A stretch of 35,333 bases of DNA from DATAXP01 sp036272935 (GCA_036272935.1 DATAXP010000013.1:1-35333); one strand, 5' to 3'; positions 8,792 to 16,300 are shown, numbered from the stretch's first letter. The notes: generated by a model not told the origin, from the letters alone. Numbers and translations: made by a program.

Positions 8792-8812
8792 TCGACTCTC
8801 GCACCACGGCGT

Positions 8813-10063
8813 TCAGGCCGCGGCGGCGTGGTGGTATGAGAAGTAGTTGTCCCAGGCAGTGTCGAGCGCTGTGAGCGCGTCGGCCAGCGGCACGGCATGG
8901 AAAGTTCCGCCGCTCGCTTGCCGTGCCAGGCCCATGCGCAGCAGCTTGTCCAGCGCGTCCGACACTTCGAAATCGATCGGCCGCCCCAATGCCTGGTGCA
9001 AGAAATGCTCGATCTGCCGGTCGAGTTCGTCAGCCGTGCGGCCGCGCCCTTCCGGTTGCCGCCACAGGAAGTAGTAGGCCAGCACCGCCTCGCGATTCTC
9101 CTGCTCCTCGGCCTCGTCGAGCAGTCGGCATAGTACGCCGGCGTTGTTGTCGAGATTCTGGTAGTACAGGCTCTCGGTCAGGTTGAGCTGGTACTTCTGT
9201 TTGGTCTGCAAGTAGCCGAAGAACGACTTCACGCCGTAGCCCAGCGTCACGCCGAGCACCGCGAGAACGCCGTAGATGCCGGCGGCTGCGGCGATCAGCG
9301 CCCCCTTGATTGCCTTGTACACCGAGACGGCCAAGCCCGAGATCGTCGGCAGCATGATCTTGATGCGGTCGACGAGCGACATCTTGACCCGCGTGCCCGG
9401 CAAGAGCATCTCCAGGTCCATCTTGGGAATGTCTTTGAACAGCTTGATGAACACGTCCTGCGTATCGAGCTTGCGCTTCACGCGCCCGCCGGGACGCAGG
9501 CGAAAGATAATCACCAGCCGCTGGTAGATTGGCACCTCGATGTTTTCCAGGCGGTACAACCGCCGCCAGTGGCGACGCTGCTGTTGGCCCATCACTTCGC
9601 CGCGGCTGTAGATGTCGAGCCGATCGAAGAAATCGAAATCGATCTCCAGGTTGATGCCGCGATGGCTCACGGCGGCCAAGGCATGATCGATATCGGCCCG
9701 CGACAGCTTGCGGAAATTGGCCCGCTCCAGCAACCACGCGAACCGTTCAAAGAGCTGCTCGATGCGCGCGTGTTGTTCGTGTTCGCTGAGCTTCGCCAGC
9801 GATTGCGTGTCGGCATCGGGATCGAACGACGCGTAGGCGCCCTTCAAGTCCTCAAGGTGCGTGTGATATTCAAAGTGCAGCGTCGCGTCGAGCAACTGGC
9901 ATAGCCGGCGAAAGCCTTCCTGGTGTACCAGCGACAATCCGGGTTGCGCACACAAGCGGTCGATCAGCTCGGCCTTGCGCAGCGGAATGAAGTGTTCCAG
10001 CCGTCCGTGCTCGACAGATTTCGATGCGGCACTGTCAGCGATACCGAGTGCAATGTTTTCCAT
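8813..10063 (-). CDS. DUF3754 (TMEM143-like) membrane protein
   Basis: This 416-residue protein has EHFIPLRKAELIDRL near residue 22 and a long acidic alpha-helical N-terminal half. A conserved YQRLVIIFRL and LFKDIPKMDLEMLLPGTRVKM region leads into a hydrophobic segment of about 50 residues (near 235-285) holding two membrane helices. The C-terminal part resembles a winged-helix. This order matches DUF3754, the family that includes mitochondrial TMEM143; its biochemical role is not known. The ATG at 10063 was chosen because homologous sequence starts right after it; an upstream TTG would add 46 low-complexity residues. It lies downstream of an EcsC-family gene on the same strand. Confidence 0.75.
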   Translation of the reverse strand: MENIALGIADSAASKSVEHGRLEHFIPLRKAELIDRLCAQPGLSLVHQEGFRRLCQLLDATLHFEYHTHLEDLKGAYASFDPDADTQSLAKLSEHEQHARIEQLFERFAWLLERANFRKLSRADIDHALAAVSHRGINLEIDFDFFDRLDIYSRGEVMGQQQRRHWRRLYRLENIEVPIYQRLVIIFRLRPGGRVKRKLDTQDVFIKLFKDIPKMDLEMLLPGTRVKMSLVDRIKIMLPTISGLAVSVYKAIKGALIAAAAGIYGVLAVLGVTLGYGVKSFFGYLQTKQKYQLNLTESLYYQNLDNNAGVLCRLLDEAEEQENREAVLAYYFLWRQPEGRGRTADELDRQIEHFLHQALGRPIDFEVSDALDKLLRMGLARQASGGTFHAVPLADALTALDTAWDNYFSYHHAAAA

Positions 10064-10088
10064 ACCGGTTTCTTCGGCACAACCGGTA
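10063..10088 (-). promoter_or_regulatory. perfect 8-bp inverted repeat overlapping the DUF3754 start codon
   Basis: TACCGGTT (10063-10070) and AACCGGTA (10081-10088) are exact inverse complements separated by 10 bases. On the minus strand the hairpin or dyad ends on the first base of the ATG, so it could be an operator or an RNA hairpin limiting ribosome access. There is no direct evidence for either. Confidence 0.35.
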
Positions 10089-10173
10089 CGGTTTCTCGAC
10101 CCGGAGCGCGGCATCGGCGGTGCTAGCAGGAGTGGGGGTGCCGCACAAAACCGCTCGCTGGCGCTCGCGGCTG

Positions 10174-11052
10174 CTACGACCCGTGCGCGGCGATCTGGCA
10201 CTGTACTTGCGCGCTGTAAGCGCCTTGCACCACGTCGACGCCGTAGATGCGCTCCAGGCGCCGGATGCCGAAGTGGTAGCGGGCCACCCGATTGAAGTGA
10301 TCGAGAAACGCGGCGTTGATGGCGGCTCCGGTCACGGCACCGACGAGCGGGATGCTCTGCGCGACGAACTTTTCGGACACGGCAATGTTGAACCGCGACG
10401 CAATTTTGGCCAGCAGTTGCACTAGCCGCGGCGCGGTGCCGCTGCGGATCAAGGCCGAGAGCTGATCGGCCGTCAGCTTCGAAACCACGCCCGCGGCGTG
10501 CGACACTGCCTCTTGCAGGCCGATGCGCGTCGTCAGATAGCTACTCTCCATCGCGTCGTCCGACGGCGACGGTCCGCCGTAGCTGAATACCGTCAGGCAC
10601 TCGAGCCGCACGGCCGGATCGTCGAGCCGGTGGCCGAATTCGCGCGCGATCGACGCAATCGATCGGAACATCAACGCGGTGGTGACCGGCAATTCGATGG
10701 CTAATCCCGGCAGCCCCAGCGCTCCGCCGCCGGCGCCGGAGGTGATGACGAACAGGCTGTGCCAGAACCCGGTGCGGCGACCCCATTGCGAAAAATCGTC
10801 GCCGACAATGTCGGCCTCGATCACTCCCGGCGGATCGGCAGCGTCGGCCGGCAGCGTGGCCACCGCCAGCGTCATGGCCCGCTCGAGCGCCGATTGCACC
10901 GCCTGGTGGACCGTGTCGGGGGCGAAGTGCGCGAGCAGTTCCATTGGCCGCCCTACCACGCCAGCCAGCTTGGTGAGCAGGCTCGGACGTTCGAGGTAGT
11001 GGGCCGCTTCGATCAAAAACTGGCGTTCCTGCAGCGTCAGTTCAGCGGCCAT
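10174..11052 (-). CDS. EcsC family protein
   Basis: This 292-residue protein matches the EcsC domain architecture. It has an N-terminal helical region, a glycine-rich hydrophobic core (SGAGGGALGLPGLAIELPVTTALMF split across residues 105-130), REFG, SYLTTRIGL, and a second hydrophobic stretch (IPLVGAVTGAAINAAFLDHF) near the C-terminus. EcsC is named from the Bacillus ecs locus, but its molecular role is not established; the hydrophobic segments suggest membrane association. The ATG at 11052 lies 133 bases after the phosphofructokinase stop on the same strand. That gap is filled by a dispersed inverted repeat. Confidence 0.82.
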   Translation of the reverse strand: MAAELTLQERQFLIEAAHYLERPSLLTKLAGVVGRPMELLAHFAPDTVHQAVQSALERAMTLAVATLPADAADPPGVIEADIVGDDFSQWGRRTGFWHSLFVITSGAGGGALGLPGLAIELPVTTALMFRSIASIAREFGHRLDDPAVRLECLTVFSYGGPSPSDDAMESSYLTTRIGLQEAVSHAAGVVSKLTADQLSALIRSGTAPRLVQLLAKIASRFNIAVSEKFVAQSIPLVGAVTGAAINAAFLDHFNRVARYHFGIRRLERIYGVDVVQGAYSAQVQCQIAAHGS

Positions 11053-11069
11053 GGTGCCTCGCGGGAAAA

Positions 11070-11179
11070 TGATGAATTTCGAAGTCCGAATGACGAATCA
11101 AATCCGAATGTCCAAGGTCCGGCACTCGTCATTCGTGCTTCGTCATTCTTTCGTCATTCGGATTTCGTCCTTCGTCATT
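11070..11179. repeat. GAATGACGAA-type imperfect inverted repeat (dispersed family C)
   Basis: The left arm (about 11070-11111) contains AAGTCCGAATGACGAATC. The right arm (about 11130-11179) contains CGTCATTCGGATTTCG and CTTCGTCAT, the inverse with small differences. Together they fill the gap between the phosphofructokinase and EcsC genes. The imperfect symmetry and iterated GACGAA words suggest a palindromic repeat element, possibly also a terminator or attenuator within the minus-strand operon. Confidence 0.7.
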
Positions 11180-11185
11180 ATACCG

Positions 11186-12562
11186 TCAGCCTTCCAGCAG
11201 CCGCGTTCGCTTGAAGATGTCGGTGTTCACCGAATGGTACGGGCGGGCCAGGTTGCCGGCGTCGAATACGCTTTGCCGCAGGTGCTCGACGTCGTCGTGG
11301 CCGATGGCGTTGGTGAAGATCGGCAGCAGGTATTCGATGCCGATGCGCGAAGCCTTCATCAGCACCGGGTCGTAGAACGACGGGTGCATGCGCCGCGCAT
11401 GGATCAGCCCCCAACGGTCGCGAAACGTGTTGCCGTGGTACGAGGCGACGTGGAATCCTTGCCGCCGGTTCCATTGCAGCGTGGTCACCGCGTTGTTCTG
11501 TCCTTCGAGCAGCGTGTCGACCGCCTTGCCACCGAGTTGCGCCGCGTAGAAGCGGTCGAACAGCACAGGGCGGCCGCCGCGCTGCGTGTGGCCAATCTTA
11601 CGAGTGAAGATGGCCGAGTGAGCGTTTTCGCCGTAGCGCTTGAAAAAGTCGTCGCCGATCCGTTCGATCAAAATGCTGCGCAGCGACTCGCTGGCCCCGG
11701 CAAGCTGAATGTTGCCGGCCGGATCGCGCGTCTGCAGCTTGTCGCCCAGCTCGACGCCTTGGGCATCGACGATCCCTTCGCCGCAGACGATCACCACGTT
11801 GCGCTGCAGATCGTAGATTTGCTTCACCCGCTCGACCAGCAGGGCGACGTCGAGCGCGTGCTCGGGGACGATGATCAAATCGGGCTGGCCGTACATCGAG
11901 CCCAGGGCAATGTAGCCCGAGTGCCGCCCCATCACCTCGACGATCGCCACCCGCCGATGGCTCTCGGCGGTGGTGCGGATGCGCTGCACGCCCGAGGCCG
12001 ACACGAACACGGCGGTCGCGTAGCCGGGCGTGGCGTAGTTGATCATCTGTTCCAGGTCGAACTCGTTGCGGCTCACGGTGCGCGTGTAGTGGTGGCCGGG
12101 ACGATCGTGATGCGGCGCGCGCATCCACTCATCCGGCTCGTTCAGGTAGTTCAGGCCCAGGTCGTTGTCGATCGTCTTGGGAGCGAGCACCGTGGGCAGA
12201 CATTCGCACAACGGTTGCAAGCCATTGAGCGTGCCGTCGCCGCCGATGCAGATCAGCCCCTCGATGTTCAGCCGGCGGATGCGCGTGTGCATCGCCTCGA
12301 GGGCGGCAGCGTTCTCGGGATCGACGTAGTCGCGCGAGCCGCCGATGATCGTGCCGCCGATCGTGGGATCGAGCTCGGGAATGGGACTGAACAGCGGGTT
12401 CAGGTGGACGTGGGGCACCTGCGGATTGTGCAGGCAGTTGAAGCCCTTGATGAGTCCCAGAACTTCGATGCGCAACTGGCAGGCCCGACTGACGGCGCCG
12501 GCGATCGTTGCGTTAAGGGCTGGAGTGTCGCCCCCCGCGGTCAGAATTCCAATGCGTTTCAC
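11186..12562 (-). CDS. pfkA: 6-phosphofructokinase (group III-like, ATP/PPi class)
   Basis: This 458-residue enzyme phosphorylates fructose 6-phosphate to the 1,6-bisphosphate in glycolysis. Visible motifs are LTAGGDTPALN at the N-terminus, GGTIIGGSRD, CIGGDGTLNG (G110), PKTIDND (K129, T130, D132), VEVMGRHSGYIAL, CGEG and GHTQRGG. G at the position equivalent to E. coli 104 usually means ATP, while K at the position of 124 is the residue of PPi-dependent and group III enzymes. The phosphoryl donor is therefore ambiguous and ATP is favoured. The C-terminus is longer than in the 320-residue E. coli enzyme. The ATG at 12562 gives MKRIGILTAGG, the usual beginning. It is divergent from purA. Confidence 0.9.
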   Translation of the reverse strand: MKRIGILTAGGDTPALNATIAGAVSRACQLRIEVLGLIKGFNCLHNPQVPHVHLNPLFSPIPELDPTIGGTIIGGSRDYVDPENAAALEAMHTRIRRLNIEGLICIGGDGTLNGLQPLCECLPTVLAPKTIDNDLGLNYLNEPDEWMRAPHHDRPGHHYTRTVSRNEFDLEQMINYATPGYATAVFVSASGVQRIRTTAESHRRVAIVEVMGRHSGYIALGSMYGQPDLIIVPEHALDVALLVERVKQIYDLQRNVVIVCGEGIVDAQGVELGDKLQTRDPAGNIQLAGASESLRSILIERIGDDFFKRYGENAHSAIFTRKIGHTQRGGRPVLFDRFYAAQLGGKAVDTLLEGQNNAVTTLQWNRRQGFHVASYHGNTFRDRWGLIHARRMHPSFYDPVLMKASRIGIEYLLPIFTNAIGHDDVEHLRQSVFDAGNLARPYHSVNTDIFKRTRLLEG

Positions 12563-12642
12563 GTGATGGGTTCCGGTGCGTCCGAACCCCCCTTCGAACC
12601 GTTACGATACCGGCGCGGGTGGGCGTCGGCAATCAGCGCCGC

Positions 12643-12668
12643 CGTTTAGCCGGCTCGCTTGCGACCGG
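12643..12668. repeat. GTTTAGCCGGCTCGCTTGCGA repeat copy (dispersed family D)
   Basis: A stretch beginning CGTTTAGCCGGCTC lies in the divergent gap between pfkA and purA. Its first 22 bases recur in inverted orientation at 17367-17388, downstream of phoH. Here only one arm is present. Confidence 0.6.
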
Positions 12669-12756
12669 CGTTTCGTCGCACGCATCGCCACTTGTTCACC
12701 GCCCCGGCCGCTTTTAGACTGAAAGGCTCGAAACGATCCACTACTTGAGGCCCAAC

Positions 12757-14070
12757 GTGCCCGGTACCTGTGTCATCGGTTTGCAATGGGGCGACGAGGC
12801 CAAGGGAAAGATCGTCGACCTGCTCACCAGTCGGCACGACGCGGTGGTGCGGTATCAGGGGGGGGCCAACGCCGGACACACCATCGTCACCGGCGGCCAG
12901 ACCTATAAGCTGTCGCTCATTCCCAGCGGTATCCTCTCGCCCAGCGTGCAGTGCGTCGTCACCGGCGGCGTGGTGCTCAACCCGGCCAGCCTATTCCGCG
13001 AGATCGACGAGTTGGTAAGCCGCGGCGTGCGGGTCGGCTCGAACCTGATGCTCAGCGAGCGGGCGCACCTGATCTTTCCCTGGCACTTGGAAGAGGACCG
13101 GCTGCAAGAACACCGTGCCGGCACCGCAGGCGCCATCGGCACCACGCAGCGCGGCATCGGCCCCTGTTACCGCGACAAGGTCGGCCGCAGCTTCGCCATC
13201 CGCTTGGGCGACCTGTATCGCCGCGGGTTCCGCGAGCAGGTCGAGCGTATCACCACCGAGAAAAATGCCTGGTTCGCGGCCTTCGGTGGCGGGGCGGTGC
13301 AGCCGTTGCACGCCAAGCAAATCATCACCGAGTACGAAGGCTACGCCGAGCGCCTCCGACCGCATCTGGCCGACACCACCAGCTACCTGCTCGACACGCT
13401 CGAAGCGAATCGGCCGGTGCTGTTCGAGGGAGCGCAGGGGGCGCTGCTCGATGTCGATCACGGCACCTATCCGTTCGTCACCAGCAGCAACAGTTCGGGG
13501 CTGGGCATTGCGGCCGGGGCGGGTGTGCCGGGGCGATACCTGACCAAGATCATCGGCGTCATCAAGGCCTACAGCACGCGCGTCGGCGGCGGTCCCTTTC
13601 CCACCGAGCAAGACAACGACTCCGGCCAGCGGCTGCGCGAGCGCGGCAACGAGTACGGCACCGTCACGCGCCGGCCTCGGCGCTGCGGCTGGTTCGATGC
13701 CGTCGCGGCGCGCTACACCGCCCGGCTCAGCGGGGTCGATACGTTGGCGGTGATGTTGTTGGATGTGCTCAGCGGGTTCAAGGATCTGCGCATCTGCACG
13801 GCCTACGAGATCGACGGCCGCCGGGTGAACACCTTCCCCAGCCACGTCGACGACCTGCGGCAGGTGCAGCCGGTGTACGAGACGGTGCCCGGCTGGGACG
13901 AAGAGATTTCGTCGGTCCGCAACTACGCCGACCTGCCGGCCGCCGCCCGAAAGTATCTCGATCGGCTCAGCGCGATCGTCGGCCGGCCGGTGGAGATCGT
14001 GTCGGTCGGCCCCGATCGCGAGCAGACGATGTGGCGAAATGGGGAATGTCGAATGGGGAATGGGGAATGA
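12757..14070 (+). CDS. purA: adenylosuccinate synthase
   Basis: PurA joins IMP and aspartate using GTP, the first committed step to AMP. The 437-residue protein has GLQWGDEAKGKIVDLL at its N-terminus, QGGANAGHT with the catalytic His, GTTQRGIGPCYRDK, FEGAQGALLDVDHGTYPFVTSS split over the middle, STRVGGGPFPTE, and RPRRCGWFDAVA. The P-loop reads GDEAKGK where nearly all relatives have GDEGKGK. The start is GTG at 12757 or TTG at 12745; GTG places the first strand normally. The last 10 or so residues and the TGA are encoded by a palindromic repeat (left arm 14038-14069), so the C-terminus has been remodelled. uppS starts 3 bases later. Confidence 0.95.
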   Translation: MPGTCVIGLQWGDEAKGKIVDLLTSRHDAVVRYQGGANAGHTIVTGGQTYKLSLIPSGILSPSVQCVVTGGVVLNPASLFREIDELVSRGVRVGSNLMLSERAHLIFPWHLEEDRLQEHRAGTAGAIGTTQRGIGPCYRDKVGRSFAIRLGDLYRRGFREQVERITTEKNAWFAAFGGGAVQPLHAKQIITEYEGYAERLRPHLADTTSYLLDTLEANRPVLFEGAQGALLDVDHGTYPFVTSSNSSGLGIAAGAGVPGRYLTKIIGVIKAYSTRVGGGPFPTEQDNDSGQRLRERGNEYGTVTRRPRRCGWFDAVAARYTARLSGVDTLAVMLLDVLSGFKDLRICTAYEIDGRRVNTFPSHVDDLRQVQPVYETVPGWDEEISSVRNYADLPAAARKYLDRLSAIVGRPVEIVSVGPDREQTMWRNGECRMGNGE

Positions 14071-14124
14071 TCGATGGGCTCAATCGAATCGACATTCCCC
14101 ATTCCCCATTCCGAACTCCCCATT
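14038..14124. repeat. GGGGAATGGGGAATG inverted repeat spanning purA end and uppS start (dispersed family E)
   Basis: The left arm 14038-14069 and right arm 14093-14124 are 32 bases each and near-perfect inverse complements, with a 23-base spacer. The left arm encodes the end of PurA including part of its stop codon. The right arm encodes residues 7-17 of UppS (FPIPHSELPI). The spacer holds the uppS ATG. The transcript can fold into a strong hairpin across the intergenic junction. Confidence 0.9.
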
Positions 14125-14832
14125 CTTGAACGCCGTCCGCGCCATATCGCCATCATCATGGATGGCAACGGACGCTGGGCGCAGGCCCGTGGCTTGCCGC
14201 GCATCGAAGGGCATCGCCACGGCGTGGCCAGCGTGCGCCGCACCACCGAGCAATGCGCGCGGCTGGGGATCGGCCAGCTCACGCTGTATTGCCTGAGCAG
14301 CGAAAACTGGAAGCGGCCGCAGCACGAGCTCGACTTCCTCATGCACCTGCTCGAGCAGTACATGATCGAGGAGCGCAAAACGCTGCTCGACGAAAATATC
14401 CGGCTCGAGGTGATCGGCCGTCGCGAAGGAATTCCCGACGAGGTGCTCCGCGAAACCGACAAGACAATCGCCATGACGCGCGACTTCACTCGCATGACGC
14501 TCTGCCTGGCGATCAACTATGGCGCCCGCGGCGAACTGGCCGATGCGGTGGCACGCATTGCCGCCGAGGCGCGTGACGGCCAGCTCGACCCGGCCACGAT
14601 CACCGAGGAGACGATCAACGATCACCTCTACACGGCGGGCATGCCCGATCCCGACTTGCTGATCCGCACCGCCGGGCAACTGCGGGTGAGCAACTTCCTG
14701 CTGTGGCAGATCAGCTACGCGGAGCTGTGGATCACCGAGCGCTGCTGGCCGGAGTTTGACGAGCCGGTGCTGCACGAGGCAATCCGCGACTTCGCCGCCC
14801 GCGACCGCAAATTCGGCGGCCTCAACTTGTAG
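14074..14832 (+). CDS. uppS: isoprenyl transferase (undecaprenyl diphosphate synthase)
   Basis: This 252-residue cis-prenyltransferase makes the C55 lipid carrier from farnesyl diphosphate and isopentenyl diphosphate for peptidoglycan and surface glycans. Motifs: HIAIIMDGNGRWAQ with catalytic D30, GHRHG, YCLSSENWKRP, NYGARGELADA, and DLLIRTAGQLRVSNFLLWQ followed by YAELW. The last block has Gln-Leu where many relatives have Glu-His or similar. The first 18 or so residues are not conserved in the family and are mostly encoded by the right arm of a palindromic repeat. A shorter form starting later is conceivable, but no good internal start precedes the conserved core. The gene lies 3 bases after purA; cdsA, its usual neighbour, follows a repeat-flanked insertion. 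Confidence 0.94.
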   Translation: MGSIESTFPIPHSELPILERRPRHIAIIMDGNGRWAQARGLPRIEGHRHGVASVRRTTEQCARLGIGQLTLYCLSSENWKRPQHELDFLMHLLEQYMIEERKTLLDENIRLEVIGRREGIPDEVLRETDKTIAMTRDFTRMTLCLAINYGARGELADAVARIAAEARDGQLDPATITEETINDHLYTAGMPDPDLLIRTAGQLRVSNFLLWQISYAELWITERCWPEFDEPVLHEAIRDFAARDRKFGGLNL

Positions 14833-14835
14833 GCT

Positions 14836-14872
14836 GGGGAATTGAACCGCAGAGGGCGCAGAGGACGCGGAG
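14836..14872. repeat. left inverted-repeat arm flanking the GxxExxY gene (dispersed family F)
   Basis: The arm reads GGGGAATTGAACCGCAGAGG at its start, then GCGCAGAGGACGCGGAG. It is the near-exact inverse of 15324-15361, with 21 consecutive identical bases in the core. It lies four bases after the uppS stop and 22 bases before the start of the GxxExxY gene. Confidence 0.88.
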
Positions 14873-14894
14873 CAGTGGCCGCGAGGGACAAGAA

Positions 14895-15290
14895 ATGAGC
14901 GGGCAGGATGTCGAGAGCCTGAATAGGATCAGTGGTCAAATCGTTGATGCGGCGATCAAGGTCCACCGGGCACTCGGACCGGGGTTGCTCGAATCGGCGT
15001 ATGAAGCGTGCTTGCTTTACGAACTGCGGCGGCGCGGCTTGCAGGTGCAGTCGCAAATCCCGCAACCAGTGGTTTATGAGGACGTTCATCTCGATGTCGG
15101 CTATCGCCTCGATTTGATTGTCGAGAATGAAGTCGTTGTCGAACTTAAGGCGGTGGAGCCTGTCCTGCCGATCCACAAGGCGCAACTGATGTCGCACTTG
15201 AAGCTCAGCAACAAGCGGCTTGGCTTACTAATCAACTTCCACTGCGAACTGTTCAAACACGGCATCATGCGAATAGCGAACAACCTGTAA
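14895..15290 (+). CDS. GxxExxY protein (PD-(D/E)XK nuclease-like)
   Basis: This 131-residue protein has the diagnostic G30-LL-E33-SA-Y36 motif in GPGLLESAYEACLLYEL. A PD-(D/E)XK-like core follows: YRLDLIVENEVVVELKAVE with D73, E83 and K85. The end is HKAQLMSHLKLSNKRLGLLINF and a short tail. Full-length members are about 120-135 residues, so it is intact. The family is widespread in planctomycetes, verrucomicrobia and cyanobacteria; nuclease activity is predicted from the fold, and its biological role is unknown. Near-identical inverted repeats flank it (14836-14872 and 15324-15361), and it separates uppS from cdsA, which are normally adjacent. This suggests a small inserted cassette. Confidence 0.9.
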   Translation: MSGQDVESLNRISGQIVDAAIKVHRALGPGLLESAYEACLLYELRRRGLQVQSQIPQPVVYEDVHLDVGYRLDLIVENEVVVELKAVEPVLPIHKAQLMSHLKLSNKRLGLLINFHCELFKHGIMRIANNL

Positions 15291-15323
15291 CATACTTCCC
15301 CCCTTTTCTTTTCTCTCTCTTCC

Positions 15324-15361
15324 GCCTCTGCGTCCCCTGCGCCCTCTGCGGTTCAATCCCC
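15324..15361. repeat. right inverted-repeat arm flanking the GxxExxY gene (dispersed family F)
   Basis: The arm contains GCCTCTGCGTCCCCTGCG followed by CCCTCTGCGGTTCAATCCCC. It is the inverse complement of the left arm at 14836-14872 apart from a few mismatches. A pyrimidine-rich stretch (15297-15323) separates it from the GxxExxY stop, and cdsA starts 20 bases further on. Confidence 0.88.
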
Positions 15362-15380
15362 ACGCCTTGAAGAATCAACG

Positions 15381-16223
15381 ATGCTGCGCTGGCGATTACT
15401 CCTGGGGACGCTGCTGATCGCCGGGCTGGTGGGGCTGTGCTGGCTCGATGCACGCTCGAGCGTGCCGGGCGTGTGGCTGCTGCCGCTGGCCTTGTTGATC
15501 GCAGTGCTCGGCTCGGGCGAGATGATCTGGATGTTGCGCCAGCGCGGCATCGAGCCATGGGCCGGCGTGATCTACATGGCGAACTTCGCCATGGTCGTTG
15601 CCAGCGAATTGCATCGGACGACCGCGATCGCGAACAGTGTCCTAGCGGCGCTGGCCTTGGCGACCGTCGCGGCGCTTGCTTATGAAGTCCAGCGCTATCG
15701 CGGCCCCGGTCAGTCGATCGAGCGGCTGGGAGCGACGACGTTCGCCATGGTGTACATCGGCATCCTGTTGGCCGTGGTCGTCCAGCTACGGTGGGTGCTC
15801 GATCAAAGCATCTTGCCGCTGCTCTCGATGATTGTCGTGGTGAAGTGCTGCGATACCGGTGCTTATACGGTTGGACGCCTGGTAGGTCGCAACAAGATGA
15901 CGCCGCTGCTCAGTCCCGGCAAAACGTGGGAAGGAGCCGCCGGAGGTGTCGCGTTTGGTTGCCTGGGCGCCTGGCTGACGTTGACCTTCTTCGGCGAACT
16001 CGTCAGCACGCGGGCGAGTCTGGTCTACGGGGCGATCATCAGCATTGCTGGCATCATTGGCGACCTGGCCGAATCGCTCATCAAGCGCGAGTGCGGCTGC
16101 AAGGATTCGAGTCCCTGGTTGCCGGGCTTTGGCGGCGTGCTCGATATGGTCGATTCGATCCTCTTTGCCGCACCGGTAGCGGTGGTTTGGTGGGATCATT
16201 GGCTGGGCATGCAGGCGACATGA
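15381..16223 (+). CDS. cdsA: phosphatidate cytidylyltransferase (CDP-diglyceride synthase)
   Basis: This 280-residue integral membrane enzyme makes CDP-diacylglycerol from phosphatidic acid and CTP, the branch point for bacterial phospholipids. It has about seven to eight membrane helices, the VVVKCCDTGAYTVGRLVGR segment, LSPGKTWEGAAGG, and the signature SLIKRECGCKDSSPWLPGFGG followed by LDMVDS. In the classical signature the glycine pair follows His (PGHGG..DR); here it is Phe and the last Arg is absent, a variant common in divergent members. The ATG at 15381 follows the right arm of the GxxExxY repeat. In many bacteria cdsA directly follows uppS. Confidence 0.92.
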   Translation: MLRWRLLLGTLLIAGLVGLCWLDARSSVPGVWLLPLALLIAVLGSGEMIWMLRQRGIEPWAGVIYMANFAMVVASELHRTTAIANSVLAALALATVAALAYEVQRYRGPGQSIERLGATTFAMVYIGILLAVVVQLRWVLDQSILPLLSMIVVVKCCDTGAYTVGRLVGRNKMTPLLSPGKTWEGAAGGVAFGCLGAWLTLTFFGELVSTRASLVYGAIISIAGIIGDLAESLIKRECGCKDSSPWLPGFGGVLDMVDSILFAAPVAVVWWDHWLGMQAT

Positions 16224-16271
16224 CACAAGTGCATGACAATGCAGATTTTGCGCTACGTCAAATTGTCCCAT

Positions 16272-16300
16272 TTTCAGTTCGCCTACGCACGACGTACAAT
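16272..16300 (+). promoter_or_regulatory. possible promoter upstream of phoH
   Basis: TTTCAG (16272-16277), 17 bases, then TACAAT (16295-16300) lie in the 153-base gap between cdsA and phoH. The -10 is a close match to consensus, the -35 is weak. It could drive the phoH-pgpH unit. Confidence 0.3.

Noticed and set aside
11051..12649. Long plus-strand open frame of 532 codons
   Set aside because: It lies antisense to pfkA, whose motifs are unmistakable. The translation is Val/Ala/His/Gln-rich shadow sequence of GC-rich DNA.
14836..15361. Classical insertion sequence around the GxxExxY gene
   Set aside because: There is no transposase and no clear target-site duplication could be seen, so I call it a repeat-flanked cassette only.
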